The notes beneath the pieces were generated by a model. It worked only from the letters and a program-made list of their open reading frames with translations, was not told the DNA's origin and did not search any database. Below are positions 40,335 through 48,771 of a DNA stretch of 64,000 bases, in pieces. The DNA is from an uncultured Oscillibacter sp. (GTDB lineage Bacteria; Bacillota; Clostridia; Oscillospirales; Oscillospiraceae): the NCBI GenBank assembly GCA_910577405.1, contig CAJTMG010000017.1, forward strand, positions 1 through 64,000, given 5' to 3'. Each line of letters starts with the position of its first letter. Position 1 is the first letter of the stretch. A program made the translations under genes and the position numbers.

Positions 40335-41390
40335 TCAGCTGATGCCGTTCTCCGCCATGTAATCCGCTTCGTATTCCGTCACGTAGGTGGTGGCAGACGC
40401 GGTATCCATATACTGGTCAAGGAGCTGGTTGGTCTCCAGATACTCCTTGTGCCACGCTTCGGTGCCGGCGACCTTGCCCAGGGCATCGGACCAGAAGGCA
40501 ACCGCGGAATCGCTCATGCTTGCCGGACCTGCCACGCCGCGCCATACCGGGACTTCCACATCCTCGTAATCGCCGATTTCAGAGAGGGTGGGGGCGTCCG
40601 CCAGATTGCCGGCATAACGCTCGGTGGACAGGGCCAGCACCGGGGTCAGGTCGCCGGATTCCACATACTGGGAGGCCGCGGCGGGCTTGGAAATCACAAA
40701 GTCCACGTTGCCGCCCAGAGCCGCGGTGATGGCGTCGGAGGTGGAGTCATAGGTGATATAGCTCATCTGGGTGTCGTCCAGGCCCACTTCCGCAAGGAGC
40801 TTGTTATAGGTGGTAATATCGTCGCCCTTGGAACCGCCGATAACCACAAAGGTCCCGTTCTTCGCGGCTTCGATGGCGGCGGCAAAATCGGTCTGGTCAC
40901 CGCCGGCCTTGGCGTAATCGGTCTTGGAGTCGGAGCTGGGGCAGGAGAACAGAAGCTGCTTGTCTACTGCCATAATCGCCAGAATCCGGAAGTTTGCCGC
41001 GCGGTTCTTGGTGTTCTGGACCATGGGCATCAGGTCGCCGGAGTTGAAGGTCAGCAGGTTGTAGTCCGCGTCACCGGCCTTCATGGTAGCGATCTTGTTC
41101 CGGCCGATTTCACCCGCGCCGTCCGTCTCGTTGGACACCACGATGGTCTGTCCGTTCACAAGGCCCTCGTTGGTCATGATCTCGCTGATTTTCCGGGAGA
41201 AGATGTCCGAGCCGCCGCCCGCCGAAGAAGTGCAGGTCCAGGTGACCGTCTTGCTGGGAGTGAAGGTTCCAGAGTCGCCGCCGGAACCAGAGCCGGAACC
41301 GGAATCGGAACCGCTGTCAGTTTTTCCGCCGCAGGCCGCCAGAGTCAGCAGCATCAGTGACGCAAGAGTCAAAGCCAGAAATTTTTTCAT
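40335..41390 (-). CDS. TctC-type substrate-binding lipoprotein (tripartite tricarboxylate transporter)
   Basis: This 351-residue lipoprotein has a signal peptide with lipobox LAAC near residue 22, then a Ser/Gly-rich linker and a Bug/TctC-type binding domain (about 45-351) with WTCTSSAGGGSDIFSRKISE near the start. It captures an organic anion outside the membrane for the TctAB permease encoded upstream. AAGGAG precedes the ATG. The 150-bp gap before it contains short hairpin-forming repeats, which may raise its expression relative to the permease genes. Tct systems carry citrate and other carboxylates, and the ligand here is unknown. Confidence 0.9.
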   Translation of the reverse strand: MKKFLALTLASLMLLTLAACGGKTDSGSDSGSGSGSGGDSGTFTPSKTVTWTCTSSAGGGSDIFSRKISEIMTNEGLVNGQTIVVSNETDGAGEIGRNKIATMKAGDADYNLLTFNSGDLMPMVQNTKNRAANFRILAIMAVDKQLLFSCPSSDSKTDYAKAGGDQTDFAAAIEAAKNGTFVVIGGSKGDDITTYNKLLAEVGLDDTQMSYITYDSTSDAITAALGGNVDFVISKPAAASQYVESGDLTPVLALSTERYAGNLADAPTLSEIGDYEDVEVPVWRGVAGPASMSDSAVAFWSDALGKVAGTEAWHKEYLETNQLLDQYMDTASATTYVTEYEADYMAENGIS

Positions 41391-41540
41391 GTTGTGTAGT
41401 CTCCTTCTTTTCAATTATATTTCCATTTTTACAGGAAATCAACCATAGTGGGCAGCCGGGTTCAGGCCGGGGCGTTGGAATTCCGGCAAAGACGCAGAAA
41501 ATTCCATTCCCCGGAAGGGCCTTTGTTCCCGGTATCCCAT

Positions 41541-43067
41541 TCAGACCCGGGTCTTCTTTCCCGCGCCCATCTTTTTCCGGATTGCCTTTACCGTCGGCGT
41601 GAGCACCAGTACCAGGAACACCGCCAGAAGGACCAGCTTCAGGGGAGAATCCGTGAAAATCGCCAGACTGCCTCTGGAAGCGATGAAGGCTTTCCGCATA
41701 TTTTCCTCCAGCATAGGCGCCAGCACAAAGGCCAGCAGCATGGGCGCCGTGGGGAATCCGTTCTTGTCCAGCAGGTAGCCCACAATGCCGGATACGAACA
41801 TGACAATGACGCCGTACATGGAGTTTGAAGTGGAGAACGCGCCCACGATGCACACACAGGTAATAATGGGAATCATGTACTTCACGGGAACGCTGAGAAT
41901 CTTAATCAGGAAGGGAATCACCAGAATGGCCACCAGGAGCGTGAAGATATTGGCCACGTACATGGAGGAAATCAGGCCCCAGCAGAATTCGGGGTTGGTG
42001 TCGAACAGCAGGGGGCCGGGATTCAGACCCCACATCATCAGGCCGCCCAGCAGGACCGCGCCGGTGCCGGAGCCGGGAATACCCAGAGCCAGCAGGGGAG
42101 CGAATGCACCGGCAGCAGCGGCGTTGTTGGCGGCTTCCGAAGAGGCAATGCCTTCAATCGCGCCGGTGCCCATGGGTTCCTCGCTCTTGAACTTCTTCTG
42201 TATGGCGTAGCCCACCATAGAACCGGTAGTCGCGCCGGAGCCGGGAAGCACGCCCACGAAGGTCCCTATTGTGCCGGAACGCAGAGTGGGCGGCAGCATC
42301 CGCTTGAAGTCGTGGCCTGTCAGCATGGAGTCCTTGATAGAAAGCTTCTGTTTGCTGTCCTCGCTGGAACGCTTCTTCTCGTCGGCTTCCCGCTCGTTAA
42401 TCAGCTTGATGACCTGAGCAAAGCCTACACAGCCGATGATGAAGGGCGTAAAGGGAATGCCGCCCAGCAGGTACATATTGCCGAATTCGTACCGGGGCGC
42501 GCCGGAGAGGGTGTCCATGCCGATGGAGGCCACCAGAATGCCCAGCATGGTAATCACAATCCCCTTGATAGGATTCTCGCCGATCAGCCAGCTGATGGAG
42601 GTCATGGCAATCAGGAGAATGATGGTCATTTCCGCGTAGCCGAACATCAGGCCGATTGTCGCAAGGCCCGAGGCGGTGAGGGTGAGAATCAGAATGCCGA
42701 TGGTGCCGCCGATAAAGCTGGCCAGATTCGCAGTCATCAGCGCCTGACCGGGACGGCCCTTCCGCGCCATGGGATAGCCGTCCAGCGCGGTGGTGATGGC
42801 CGGGGAGTCGCCGGGGATGTTCAGCAGGATCGCGCTGAAGGAACCGCCGTACATATTGGCGTAGTAGAGCGCGCCCAGCATGATGATGGCGGTGGTGGGG
42901 TTGAATTTGTAGGTCAGGGGCAGGAGCAGCGCGCAGCCAGCCAGAGAACCGATGCCGGGCATAGCGCCGACCACCAGTCCCAGAACCGCGCCCAGAAGAC
43001 AGACCCCGATGTTCTCAGGCGCCAATGCTACCTGGAAGCCCGCAAGCAGCGATGCAAAATTTTCCAT
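41541..43067 (-). CDS. TctA-type large permease subunit
   Basis: This 508-residue protein is the large membrane subunit of a tripartite tricarboxylate transporter, with about eleven membrane segments. The family glycine-rich motif GLVVGAMPGIGSLAG is near residue 30 and is repeated in related form as VGVLPGSGATTGSMVGYAI near residue 270. SGAPRYEFGNMYLLGGIPF near residue 185 is also typical. It lies 18 bp downstream of tctB in the same operon and works with TctB and the TctC lipoprotein in ion-coupled uptake of a carboxylate. Confidence 0.94.
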   Translation of the reverse strand: MENFASLLAGFQVALAPENIGVCLLGAVLGLVVGAMPGIGSLAGCALLLPLTYKFNPTTAIIMLGALYYANMYGGSFSAILLNIPGDSPAITTALDGYPMARKGRPGQALMTANLASFIGGTIGILILTLTASGLATIGLMFGYAEMTIILLIAMTSISWLIGENPIKGIVITMLGILVASIGMDTLSGAPRYEFGNMYLLGGIPFTPFIIGCVGFAQVIKLINEREADEKKRSSEDSKQKLSIKDSMLTGHDFKRMLPPTLRSGTIGTFVGVLPGSGATTGSMVGYAIQKKFKSEEPMGTGAIEGIASSEAANNAAAAGAFAPLLALGIPGSGTGAVLLGGLMMWGLNPGPLLFDTNPEFCWGLISSMYVANIFTLLVAILVIPFLIKILSVPVKYMIPIITCVCIVGAFSTSNSMYGVIVMFVSGIVGYLLDKNGFPTAPMLLAFVLAPMLEENMRKAFIASRGSLAIFTDSPLKLVLLAVFLVLVLTPTVKAIRKKMGAGKKTRV

Positions 43068-43085
43068 ACTTCCAACGGTCCTCCT

Positions 43086-43544
43086 TTACAGAATCATTTC
43101 CAGCAGCATACCCATGGGGAAACGGATTTGCAGCCAGAAGGTAAACACGCCCAGGATAATCGCGGCCATAATCAGCTCAATGATGATAATGACTTTCCAT
43201 GAGGCGTGCTCCACGAATTTCAGCCAGAGCAGGATATAGATCAGGCAGCTTGGCACCAGTCCGATCACAAAGGTGCAGAGGATAATGCCCGCCGCGCCCA
43301 GCATGACCATCAGCTCGTTTCGGTTGTAATGGACCGCTTCGCTTTTGGTGTCACGGGCGATCTGGATAAAGCAGGCGATGCTGGAGGCCAGAAGCACCAC
43401 GGCAATGATAATCGGGAAGAATCCGGGGGTGGGCTGGCCCTTCCAGAAGCCGTAGTCCTTCATACCCACGACGATGAAGAGCAGGGAAATGACAATCGTC
43501 GCCGTAGGGATCACAGTCCGCAGGTTAAAGTTTTTCTTCTCCAA
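43086..43544 (-). CDS. TctB-type small permease subunit
   Basis: This 152-residue protein has four predicted membrane segments in the TctB arrangement, with KDYGFWKGQPTPGFFPIIIAVVLLASSI near residue 30 and a hydrophobic C-terminal half. TctB proteins are poorly conserved, so the call leans on the neighbouring TctA gene 18 bp downstream. It begins 24 bp after the PdxA-family gene. Confidence 0.88.
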   Translation of the reverse strand: MEKKNFNLRTVIPTATIVISLLFIVVGMKDYGFWKGQPTPGFFPIIIAVVLLASSIACFIQIARDTKSEAVHYNRNELMVMLGAAGIILCTFVIGLVPSCLIYILLWLKFVEHASWKVIIIIELIMAAIILGVFTFWLQIRFPMGMLLEMIL

Positions 43545-43568
43545 AGCAGCTCTCTCCTTTTTGTGGTT

Positions 43569-44582
43569 TCAGCTTGCAGTCTTCTCTCTCTTTGCCATTG
43601 CCATTCTCGCGGCGGTGCGGACGGCCCGTTCAAAGGAATCAGTGGTCACGCTGGCCTTGCCCACCTTGTCGAAGGCCGTGCCATGGGCGCAGGTGGCGAT
43701 GGGATAGGGCTGGCCGCCGGCGACCGTGATGCAGCGCTGGAAGCCCACGAGTTTCAGGGCAATCTGACCCTGATCGTGATACATGGTAACCACCACGTCA
43801 AAGTCTCCCGCCAGGGCGCTGATGAAGAGGGTGTCGGCGGAGTAGGGGCCGGTGACATTCCAGCCGGTTTCCTTGACGATCTTCTCAATGGTGGGGCCGA
43901 TGATGTCCACTTCCTCCCGGCCGCAGAGACCGAACTCGCCGCAGTGGGGATTCAGCGCGGCCACGGCGATGCGGGGCTTGTGACCGAGACTCTCTCCCGT
44001 GATCTCTCCCAGCTCGATGGCTTCCCGGAGGGTGGTTTCCGTCAGATTGGCGCTTACGTCGCTGATGGGGATGTGACTGGTGGCCCGGACCGTCATCAGG
44101 TCGTCCATCATGTTCACCTCGCAGAAGGGCGTAGTCAGATTGAACGCGTGTGCCAGATAAGTATGCTCGCTCTCGTCGTGGAGGCCCGCCATCTTCATCG
44201 CGCCCTTGTGGAAGGGTCCGAAGATAAAGCCCTCGATCTTTCCGGATTTGCAGAGTTCAATGCCCAGATCAAGCTGCCGGAGGTCGCTTGCGCCGCAGTA
44301 TTCGTTTGCCTCGCCGTAAACCACCTGCTCCGGGTCCTGGTCCTTCATGTCCAGCACGGGAATGCCTCGGGTCCAGTCACATTCGCCTACGTCGCTGACC
44401 ACGTAATGGGGAACCTGACCGCCCACCACCTTCAGACCGTGCTCGAACATCCGCAGGTCACCGATTACCACCGGGCGGCAGTGGTCCTTATAATAGTCCC
44501 GGACCGCCAGCATTGCCACCAGCTCCGGTCCTACGCCCGCCGAGTTGCCCAACAGTACGCCCAGGATTGGCTTTTCACTCAT
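43569..44582 (-). CDS. PdxA-family 4-phosphohydroxyacid dehydrogenase (PdxA2-like)
   Basis: This 337-residue NAD-dependent dehydrogenase resembles 4-hydroxythreonine-4-phosphate dehydrogenase. Visible blocks are LLGNSAGVGPEL near residue 9, FGPFHKGAMKMAGLHDESEHTYLAHAF near residue 121 (His ligands), AALNPHCGEFGLCG near residue 205 and MYHDQGQIALKLVGF near residue 265. Catabolic PdxA2 proteins oxidise 4-phospho-D-threonate or -erythronate. It is the first gene of the island, directly behind a sigma-54 promoter, and not with vitamin B6 genes, so a catabolic role is more likely. The usual partner kinase (DtnK/OtnK type) is not in the window. Confidence 0.88.
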   Translation of the reverse strand: MSEKPILGVLLGNSAGVGPELVAMLAVRDYYKDHCRPVVIGDLRMFEHGLKVVGGQVPHYVVSDVGECDWTRGIPVLDMKDQDPEQVVYGEANEYCGASDLRQLDLGIELCKSGKIEGFIFGPFHKGAMKMAGLHDESEHTYLAHAFNLTTPFCEVNMMDDLMTVRATSHIPISDVSANLTETTLREAIELGEITGESLGHKPRIAVAALNPHCGEFGLCGREEVDIIGPTIEKIVKETGWNVTGPYSADTLFISALAGDFDVVVTMYHDQGQIALKLVGFQRCITVAGGQPYPIATCAHGTAFDKVGKASVTTDSFERAVRTAARMAMAKREKTAS

Positions 44583-44656
44583 AATCTTACCTCCGCATTC
44601 TCTATTTCCGCAGGACTGTATCCCTCACCCCGCGAATTTGCTTCGGCCTATATTAT

Positions 44657-44672
44657 AGCAATTTTTGTGCCA
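44657..44672 (-). promoter_or_regulatory. sigma-54 promoter of the catabolic island
   Basis: On the minus strand TGGCAC-AAAAA-TTGCT matches the -24/-12 consensus TGGCACN5TTGCW at every defined position. It stands 75-90 bp before the pdxA2-like start and in the same operon as a sigma-54 activator. Confidence 0.9.
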
Positions 44673-44833
44673 TGTTGCGCCCTTCTATCCTCCCTGCCCG
44701 CTCCCGTCCCCTTTTTTGTGAATTATGTGTGAATAGATTGTCAAAAATTCAGCAAAGTTGCCAGGAGAAATGCAACAATTCCGCCGAAAGTCTGCAAATA
44801 ATTCCAGGCAAAATCAACAATTGATTTTTAAAA

Positions 44834-44905
44834 TTGAAACATCGAAACACAATTTTGAAACATCCCGTAACAAATCGTTTCAAACGCGAATATTTTGTGA
44901 AACAC
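44834..44905. promoter_or_regulatory. probable enhancer (activator binding sites) for the PrpR-type protein
   Basis: Within 72 bp there are TTGAAACAT (44834), TCGAAACAC (44842), TTGAAACAT (44855), the inverse GTTTCAAA (44877) and GTGAAACAC (44897). The two identical copies are 21 bp apart, two helical turns. The cluster lies about 160-230 bp upstream of the sigma-54 promoter, the usual place for enhancer sites. Confidence 0.65.
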
Positions 44906-45373
44906 TCTGAAATTTTTCATTCCATGGATTTTCCTGCCGTCTCCCGTTCGGCAAAACCTCTGCGCTGCCCGGCTTTCAGCTCCCCGGACGCCCTCTTCTG
45001 ACATCCAAAGCCGCCTCCGGCCTGTTCCAACCGCCCCTTTCCCGGATATGGGATGAATCACCGGAACCCGGCCTGAAACAGGAAGGCGTTTCCATTTTCC
45101 CGTTGGACGCGCCGTATGCTGGAAGAAAGCCATACTATGTGGTGCTGCTCTTATCGCCGCCGCGGAAAACACTAGGCATATAAAGGAACGCGCGTGTCTG
45201 GGGGCAGGTTTTCACGTATGATTGTAACCCAAAGCTGACCAGAATCTCCCGCTTCTTTCACGCCTCCTTTCATCGCGGAGAGCCGGCAGCGGTTTCATTG
45301 CAGCACCTTTTCCGACAAAAATCTGCCATAACCGCCGGACGCGAGAAAAAGTTGCCGGGTATCAAAAAAATGC
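44906..45373. other. gene-free stretch
   Basis: Between the enhancer-like repeats and the rpmE promoter I see no credible gene. A 114-codon open frame on the minus strand (44828-45172) has no ribosome site and no recognisable sequence. Confidence 0.5.
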
Positions 45374-45402
45374 TTGCAATTCTTGACTGAGGGTGTTATA
45401 CT
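45374..45402 (+). promoter_or_regulatory. promoter of rpmE
   Basis: TTGCAA (45374-45379) and TATACT (45397-45402) are 17 bases apart, about 48 bp before the translation start. Confidence 0.75.
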
Positions 45403-45456
45403 AAAAGACGCCTTTGCAAAGGTAAATTTTGATTTCAGAAAGGGGTGAACAGAGCA

Positions 45457-45660
45457 ATGAAGGAAGGAATCCATCCCAATTATCAGCAGACTACAATTAT
45501 ATGCGCCTGCGGTAATGTGATTGAGACAGGTTCTACCAAGAAGGATATCAAGGTGGAAGTCTGCTCTAAGTGTCACCCCTTCTTCACGGGCAAGCAGAAG
45601 CTGGTGGATACCGGCGGCCGCGTCGCGAAGTTCAACAAGAGGTTCGGCCTGGAGAAGTAA
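45457..45660 (+). CDS. rpmE: 50S ribosomal protein L31
   Basis: This 67-residue protein is ribosomal protein bL31 of the zinc-binding (C+) type: KEGIHPNYQQTTIICACGNV with a CxC pair, then EVCSKCHPFFTGKQKLVDT with a CxxC pair. The length and C-terminal RVAKFNKRFG are standard. The ATG at 45457 was chosen over an in-frame ATG four codons upstream because of its distance from AAAGGGG. It has its own promoter and terminator. Confidence 0.97.
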   Translation: MKEGIHPNYQQTTIICACGNVIETGSTKKDIKVEVCSKCHPFFTGKQKLVDTGGRVAKFNKRFGLEK

Positions 45661-45684
45661 GGCTGCACGCCCCAATCACACATG

Positions 45685-45722
45685 AAGGACGCACCGTAAG
45701 TCTGTCGCGGTGCGTCCTTTCG
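45685..45722 (+). terminator. terminator of rpmE
   Basis: AAGGACGCACCG and CGGTGCGTCCTT form a 12-base stem followed by T residues. Confidence 0.9.
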
Positions 45723-45955
45723 TCTGTCCGGAGGGGCGTATAGGGGCTTCTTCTTCCGGGGAAGGTATCTGACACATGGTATGAAGAAACGACATTACAG
45801 CAAGAAGAACGCGAGAATTCATCTGGGCGGCCTGCTGCGGGTACCGTCCAAGAACCAGGCGCGGGCAAAGGGGTGCCGGGAAAAGCATTGCAGGCATCTG
45901 AAGCCCTGCCGCAACCCCTTCGAATACGCGCAGCTTCGCGCCAAAAGGAGTATTC

Positions 45956-47260
45956 ATGAAGGAAACGAAAGAAGTACGAGATAAAGTGGTCCTTGTGGGT
46001 CTGAATTCCCCGGTGCTGAAACGGGAGGAATCAGCCACAGAAGAGACCTTGGATGAATTATCGGCCCTGGTAGAGACGGCGGGGGCAGAAACCGCCGGGA
46101 TTGTGCTGCAAAACCGTGCGTCGCCGGACCCGCGGACCTTCATCGGCGAGGGAAAGTGCGCGGAGGTAAAGCTGTACTGCGAAAATACGGACGCTACCAT
46201 GGTCATTTTCGACAACGACCTCTCGCCCTCCCAGATGCGGGTGCTGACGGAGCTTCTGGGCGTGCAGGTCCTGGACCGCTGCGGCCTGATTCTGGATATC
46301 TTCGCCCAGAGAGCCCGCACAAAAGAAGGACGGCTGCAAGTGGAGCTGGCACAATATCAATACCTTCTGCCCCGGCTGACTGGTATGTGGACCCATCTGG
46401 AACGGCAGGCGGGCACCAGCGGACAGGGACCCATCGGCTCCAAGGGCCCCGGCGAGACCCAGCTGGAAACCGACCGGAGGCATATCCATCGGAAGATTGA
46501 CAAGCTGCGGGAGGACCTGGAGGACGTGCGGCGGGTGCGGAATACCCAGCGGCGGCAGCGTCAGAAGAACGAGGTGCCGGTGGTGGCTCTGGTGGGCTAT
46601 ACCAACGCCGGCAAGTCCACCCTGCTGAACCGGCTGACCAACGCGGGCATCCCGGCCAACGACCGCCTGTTTGATACACTGGACACCACCAGCCGTCTGC
46701 TCTCCGTCAGCGATACTCTGGACGTGGTCCTCAGCGATACCGTGGGCTTTATCCGCAAGCTGCCTCATCAGTTGGTGGAAGCCTTCAAAGCGACGCTGGA
46801 AGAGCTGGAATACGCCGACCTGCTCCTTCATGTCATCGACGTGTCCTCCCCCGACTGGCAGACTCAGGCCCAGGTGGTGGAAAATCTGATCCTGGAACTG
46901 GGAGCCGGTGAACTGCCGCGAATCGACGTGTTCAACAAATCGGACCAGGTGCCTCTGGGTGAAATCATGCCCCACGGGACCGATATCTGCTCCATCTCTG
47001 CCAAAACCGGCCAGGGCGTGGACAGGCTGCTGGAAATGATCGGCCAGCGTCTGGATAAGGGTTCACGGCGGGTTCTTCTGCGGCTTCCCTACGACCAGGG
47101 CGGCCTGCTGGACCTGCTCTACCGGGAGGCCAAAGTGGAAACCGTGGCTTACGGCGAGGCCATCGAGGTCACTGCCGTCTGCGGTCCGAAAACTCTGGGG
47201 CGGATTGAAAATTTTATTGCAGTTCAGCCAGACCTTTCCCCGTCCGCAGACCCAAAATAA
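45956..47260 (+). CDS. hflX: GTPase HflX
   Basis: This 434-residue ribosome-associated GTPase rescues or splits stalled ribosomes in studied bacteria. The N-terminal HflX domain (about 1-200) contains SPDPRTFIGEGK, DLSPSQMRVL and GSKGPGETQLETDRR. The G domain has P-loop GYTNAGKSTLLN near residue 214, DTVGFIRKLPHQLVEAF near residue 260 and NKSD near residue 325. The C-terminal domain is complete. AAAAGGAG precedes the ATG. The stop overlaps the 3' end of a small convergent gene by 47 bp. Confidence 0.96.
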   Translation: MKETKEVRDKVVLVGLNSPVLKREESATEETLDELSALVETAGAETAGIVLQNRASPDPRTFIGEGKCAEVKLYCENTDATMVIFDNDLSPSQMRVLTELLGVQVLDRCGLILDIFAQRARTKEGRLQVELAQYQYLLPRLTGMWTHLERQAGTSGQGPIGSKGPGETQLETDRRHIHRKIDKLREDLEDVRRVRNTQRRQRQKNEVPVVALVGYTNAGKSTLLNRLTNAGIPANDRLFDTLDTTSRLLSVSDTLDVVLSDTVGFIRKLPHQLVEAFKATLEELEYADLLLHVIDVSSPDWQTQAQVVENLILELGAGELPRIDVFNKSDQVPLGEIMPHGTDICSISAKTGQGVDRLLEMIGQRLDKGSRRVLLRLPYDQGGLLDLLYREAKVETVAYGEAIEVTAVCGPKTLGRIENFIAVQPDLSPSADPK

Positions 47261-47426
47261 ACGCCTGTATCGCCGTGAATTCCAGCGTCTTGTCCAGCTC
47301 CCCGCGCTCCGACGGCCGCAGGATGTTGCCCAGCGCGTCCATCGGATAGCTGTAATCTCCTCTCGGCGCGGCGTCGATCTGCGGCTTGATGTAATGGGTA
47401 TAGAGCCAGGGCACGAAATCTGACAT
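47214..47426 (-). CDS. small conserved-looking protein of unknown function
   Basis: This 70-residue protein begins MSDFVPWLYTHYIKP and contains YPMDALGNILRPSERGELDK and AIQAFILGLRTGKGL. It has a strong promoter and an AAGGAG site nine bases before the ATG, so it is probably real even though its 3' end overlaps hflX by 47 bp. I do not recognise a family. It is divergent from an XRE regulator gene that begins 82 bp away, and that regulator may control it. Confidence 0.7.
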   Translation of the reverse strand: MSDFVPWLYTHYIKPQIDAAPRGDYSYPMDALGNILRPSERGELDKTLEFTAIQAFILGLRTGKGLAELQ

Positions 47427-47468
47427 ATTGAATTTCTCCTTATGTTTTACTATGTTTTTATTGCGGCA

Positions 47469-47497
47469 ATTATATCGTATTTTTGCGCTGATGTCAA
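47469..47497 (-). promoter_or_regulatory. promoter of the 70-residue protein gene
   Basis: A perfect TTGACA (47492-47497) and TATAAT (47469-47474) on the minus strand are 17 bases apart. The leader contains the repeated sequence AAAACATA, a possible site for the divergent XRE protein. Confidence 0.8.
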
Positions 47498-47507
47498 GAG
47501 GTATCAC

Positions 47508-47744
47508 ATGGAATTAAAAGAAAGATTGAAAACTCTCCGCAAGGAACGAAAAGAATCACAGGAACGGGTGGCCAGAGCGATTGATATTGCACTGCGTAAT
47601 TATCAGCGGTTTGAATCTGGAAAGGGATACCCCAGCTTTCACGTCCTTTGCGCCCTTGCGGACCATTTCCAGGTCAACATGGACTATCTGGCAGGCCGGA
47701 CGGACATCCGGGACCCATTGCCGCCGCTGTCAGAAGAGCTGTAG
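47508..47744 (+). CDS. XRE-family helix-turn-helix regulator
   Basis: This 78-residue protein has a Cro/C1-type HTH (ELKERLKTLRKERKESQERVARAIDIALRNYQRFESGKGYPS) and the common ending DHFQVNMDYLAGRTD. I use the ATG at 47508; the longer frame reads through the divergent promoter. It is probably a local regulator of the 70-residue protein gene upstream and of itself. The YigZ-family gene follows after 22 bp in the same direction. Confidence 0.85.
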   Translation: MELKERLKTLRKERKESQERVARAIDIALRNYQRFESGKGYPSFHVLCALADHFQVNMDYLAGRTDIRDPLPPLSEEL

Positions 47745-47766
47745 GACATTGTAAAGGAGGGATTCT

Positions 47767-48396
47767 ATGGAGGGCTATCGCGTGCCGTTCCAGGATGCGG
47801 AGAGCGAGTTTACGGAAAAGCGGTCACGGTTCATCAGTAATCTGTGGCGGGTGGAAAGCGAGGCGGAGGCCCGGGCAAAAATCGAGGGGATACGGAAGGC
47901 CCGCTACGACGCCCGGCATCATTGCTGGTGCTATCTGATTCAAGAGGGCGGCGCTGTGCGGTACTCTGACGACGGGGAACCTCAGGGCACCGCCGGACAG
48001 CCTATGCTCAACGTCTTTCAGCGGGAGGGCGTGACCAATGTCTGCTGTGTAGTGACGCGGTACTTTGGGGGCATTCTGCTGGGAGCCGGCGGCCTGACCC
48101 GTGCCTACGCCCGAGGAGCCAAGGACGCCCTGGACGCCGCCGGAACCGCCTGGGTGAGCCTCTGGACCCTCTGGGACCTGCCCTGTCCCTATCCCCTTCT
48201 GGAACGCGTAAAGCTGGACGCGGCGGCTGTAGGGGGCGTGGTCCGTTCCGCTGATTACGGCGCGGCAGTGGACCTCAGGCTTGCCTTTCCCCCCGACGCC
48301 GAACGCGCTTTTTCGGACCGTCTCACAGAGCTTTCCGCCGGTTCCCTGGCCCTGTCCCCTGCCGGAGAGGAATTCCTGCCCGGCGAACGTGAATAG
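47767..48396 (+). CDS. YigZ/IMPACT-family protein
   Basis: This 209-residue protein has the IMPACT N-terminal domain with EFTEKRSRFISNLWRV near residue 15, DARHHCWCYLI, YSDDGEPQGTAGQPML near residue 72 and VTRYFGGILLGAGGLTRAY near residue 97, followed by a C-terminal domain of the EF-G IV-like type (about 140-209). A GGAGG site precedes the ATG. The bacterial role is not settled; eukaryotic IMPACT modulates Gcn2. The C-terminal domain is somewhat divergent. Confidence 0.92.
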   Translation: MEGYRVPFQDAESEFTEKRSRFISNLWRVESEAEARAKIEGIRKARYDARHHCWCYLIQEGGAVRYSDDGEPQGTAGQPMLNVFQREGVTNVCCVVTRYFGGILLGAGGLTRAYARGAKDALDAAGTAWVSLWTLWDLPCPYPLLERVKLDAAAVGGVVRSADYGAAVDLRLAFPPDAERAFSDRLTELSAGSLALSPAGEEFLPGERE

Positions 48397-48407
48397 GGCT
48401 GCATCTC

Positions 48408-48442
48408 AAGAGGCGCACTGTTTTCCGGTACGCTTCTTTTTT
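48408..48442 (+). terminator. terminator of the YigZ gene
   Basis: AAGAGGCG and CGCTTCTT pair (one G-T) and are followed by TTTTTA. Confidence 0.7.
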
Positions 48443-48712
48443 ATCGGGCGGCTTGGGAAGAGGCGAAATCATGGTTTCCATCAGCCGGATTCTATGCTAT
48501 GCTCAATGGGGGATTTTTTCTCGCCGGGATGTGAAAAAGCAGCCAGCCCGGCAAAGGGATTCTGAGAGATACATACAGAATGGGAGAGCATCCGGAGAAG
48601 AATGCAGGCGGCCCCGGAAGCCGGTCTGACCATCAGCGGCGCGCCTCCTGAGGGAAGTACCAAGGCCACGTACCGCTTACGGACCATTACTGAACGAACC
48701 AGAAAACACAGC
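48443..48712. other. gene-free stretch between convergent operons
   Basis: About 270 bp separate the YigZ terminator from the pilus-operon terminator. I see no gene with a ribosome site and no clear repeat here. Confidence 0.5.
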
Positions 48713-48754
48713 AAAAAGCCCTTACCGGGGAATTTCCTCCGGCAAGGGCTTTCT
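48713..48754. terminator. terminator of the pilus operon
   Basis: AAAGCCCTTACCGG and CCGGCAAGGGCTTT pair with one mismatch. A run of T follows on the minus strand, 20 bp past the last sortase gene. Confidence 0.85.
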
Positions 48755-48771
48755 TCTTGGTTTGACTGGGT

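Noticed and set aside
41391..41540. Possible second sigma-54 promoter before the TctC gene
   Set aside because: A TGG...TGC sequence is present, but the GG and GC are eight bases apart rather than the required ten.
44828..45172. A 114-codon frame upstream of rpmE on the minus strand
   Set aside because: There is no ribosome site, and it overlaps the enhancer-like repeats.
45781..45984. A 67-codon basic frame before hflX
   Set aside because: It has no proper ribosome site, overlaps the hflX start and looks like translated leader sequence.
48481..48714. A 77-codon frame between YigZ and the pilus terminator
   Set aside because: No ribosome site, and the sequence resembles no protein; it lies between two terminators.
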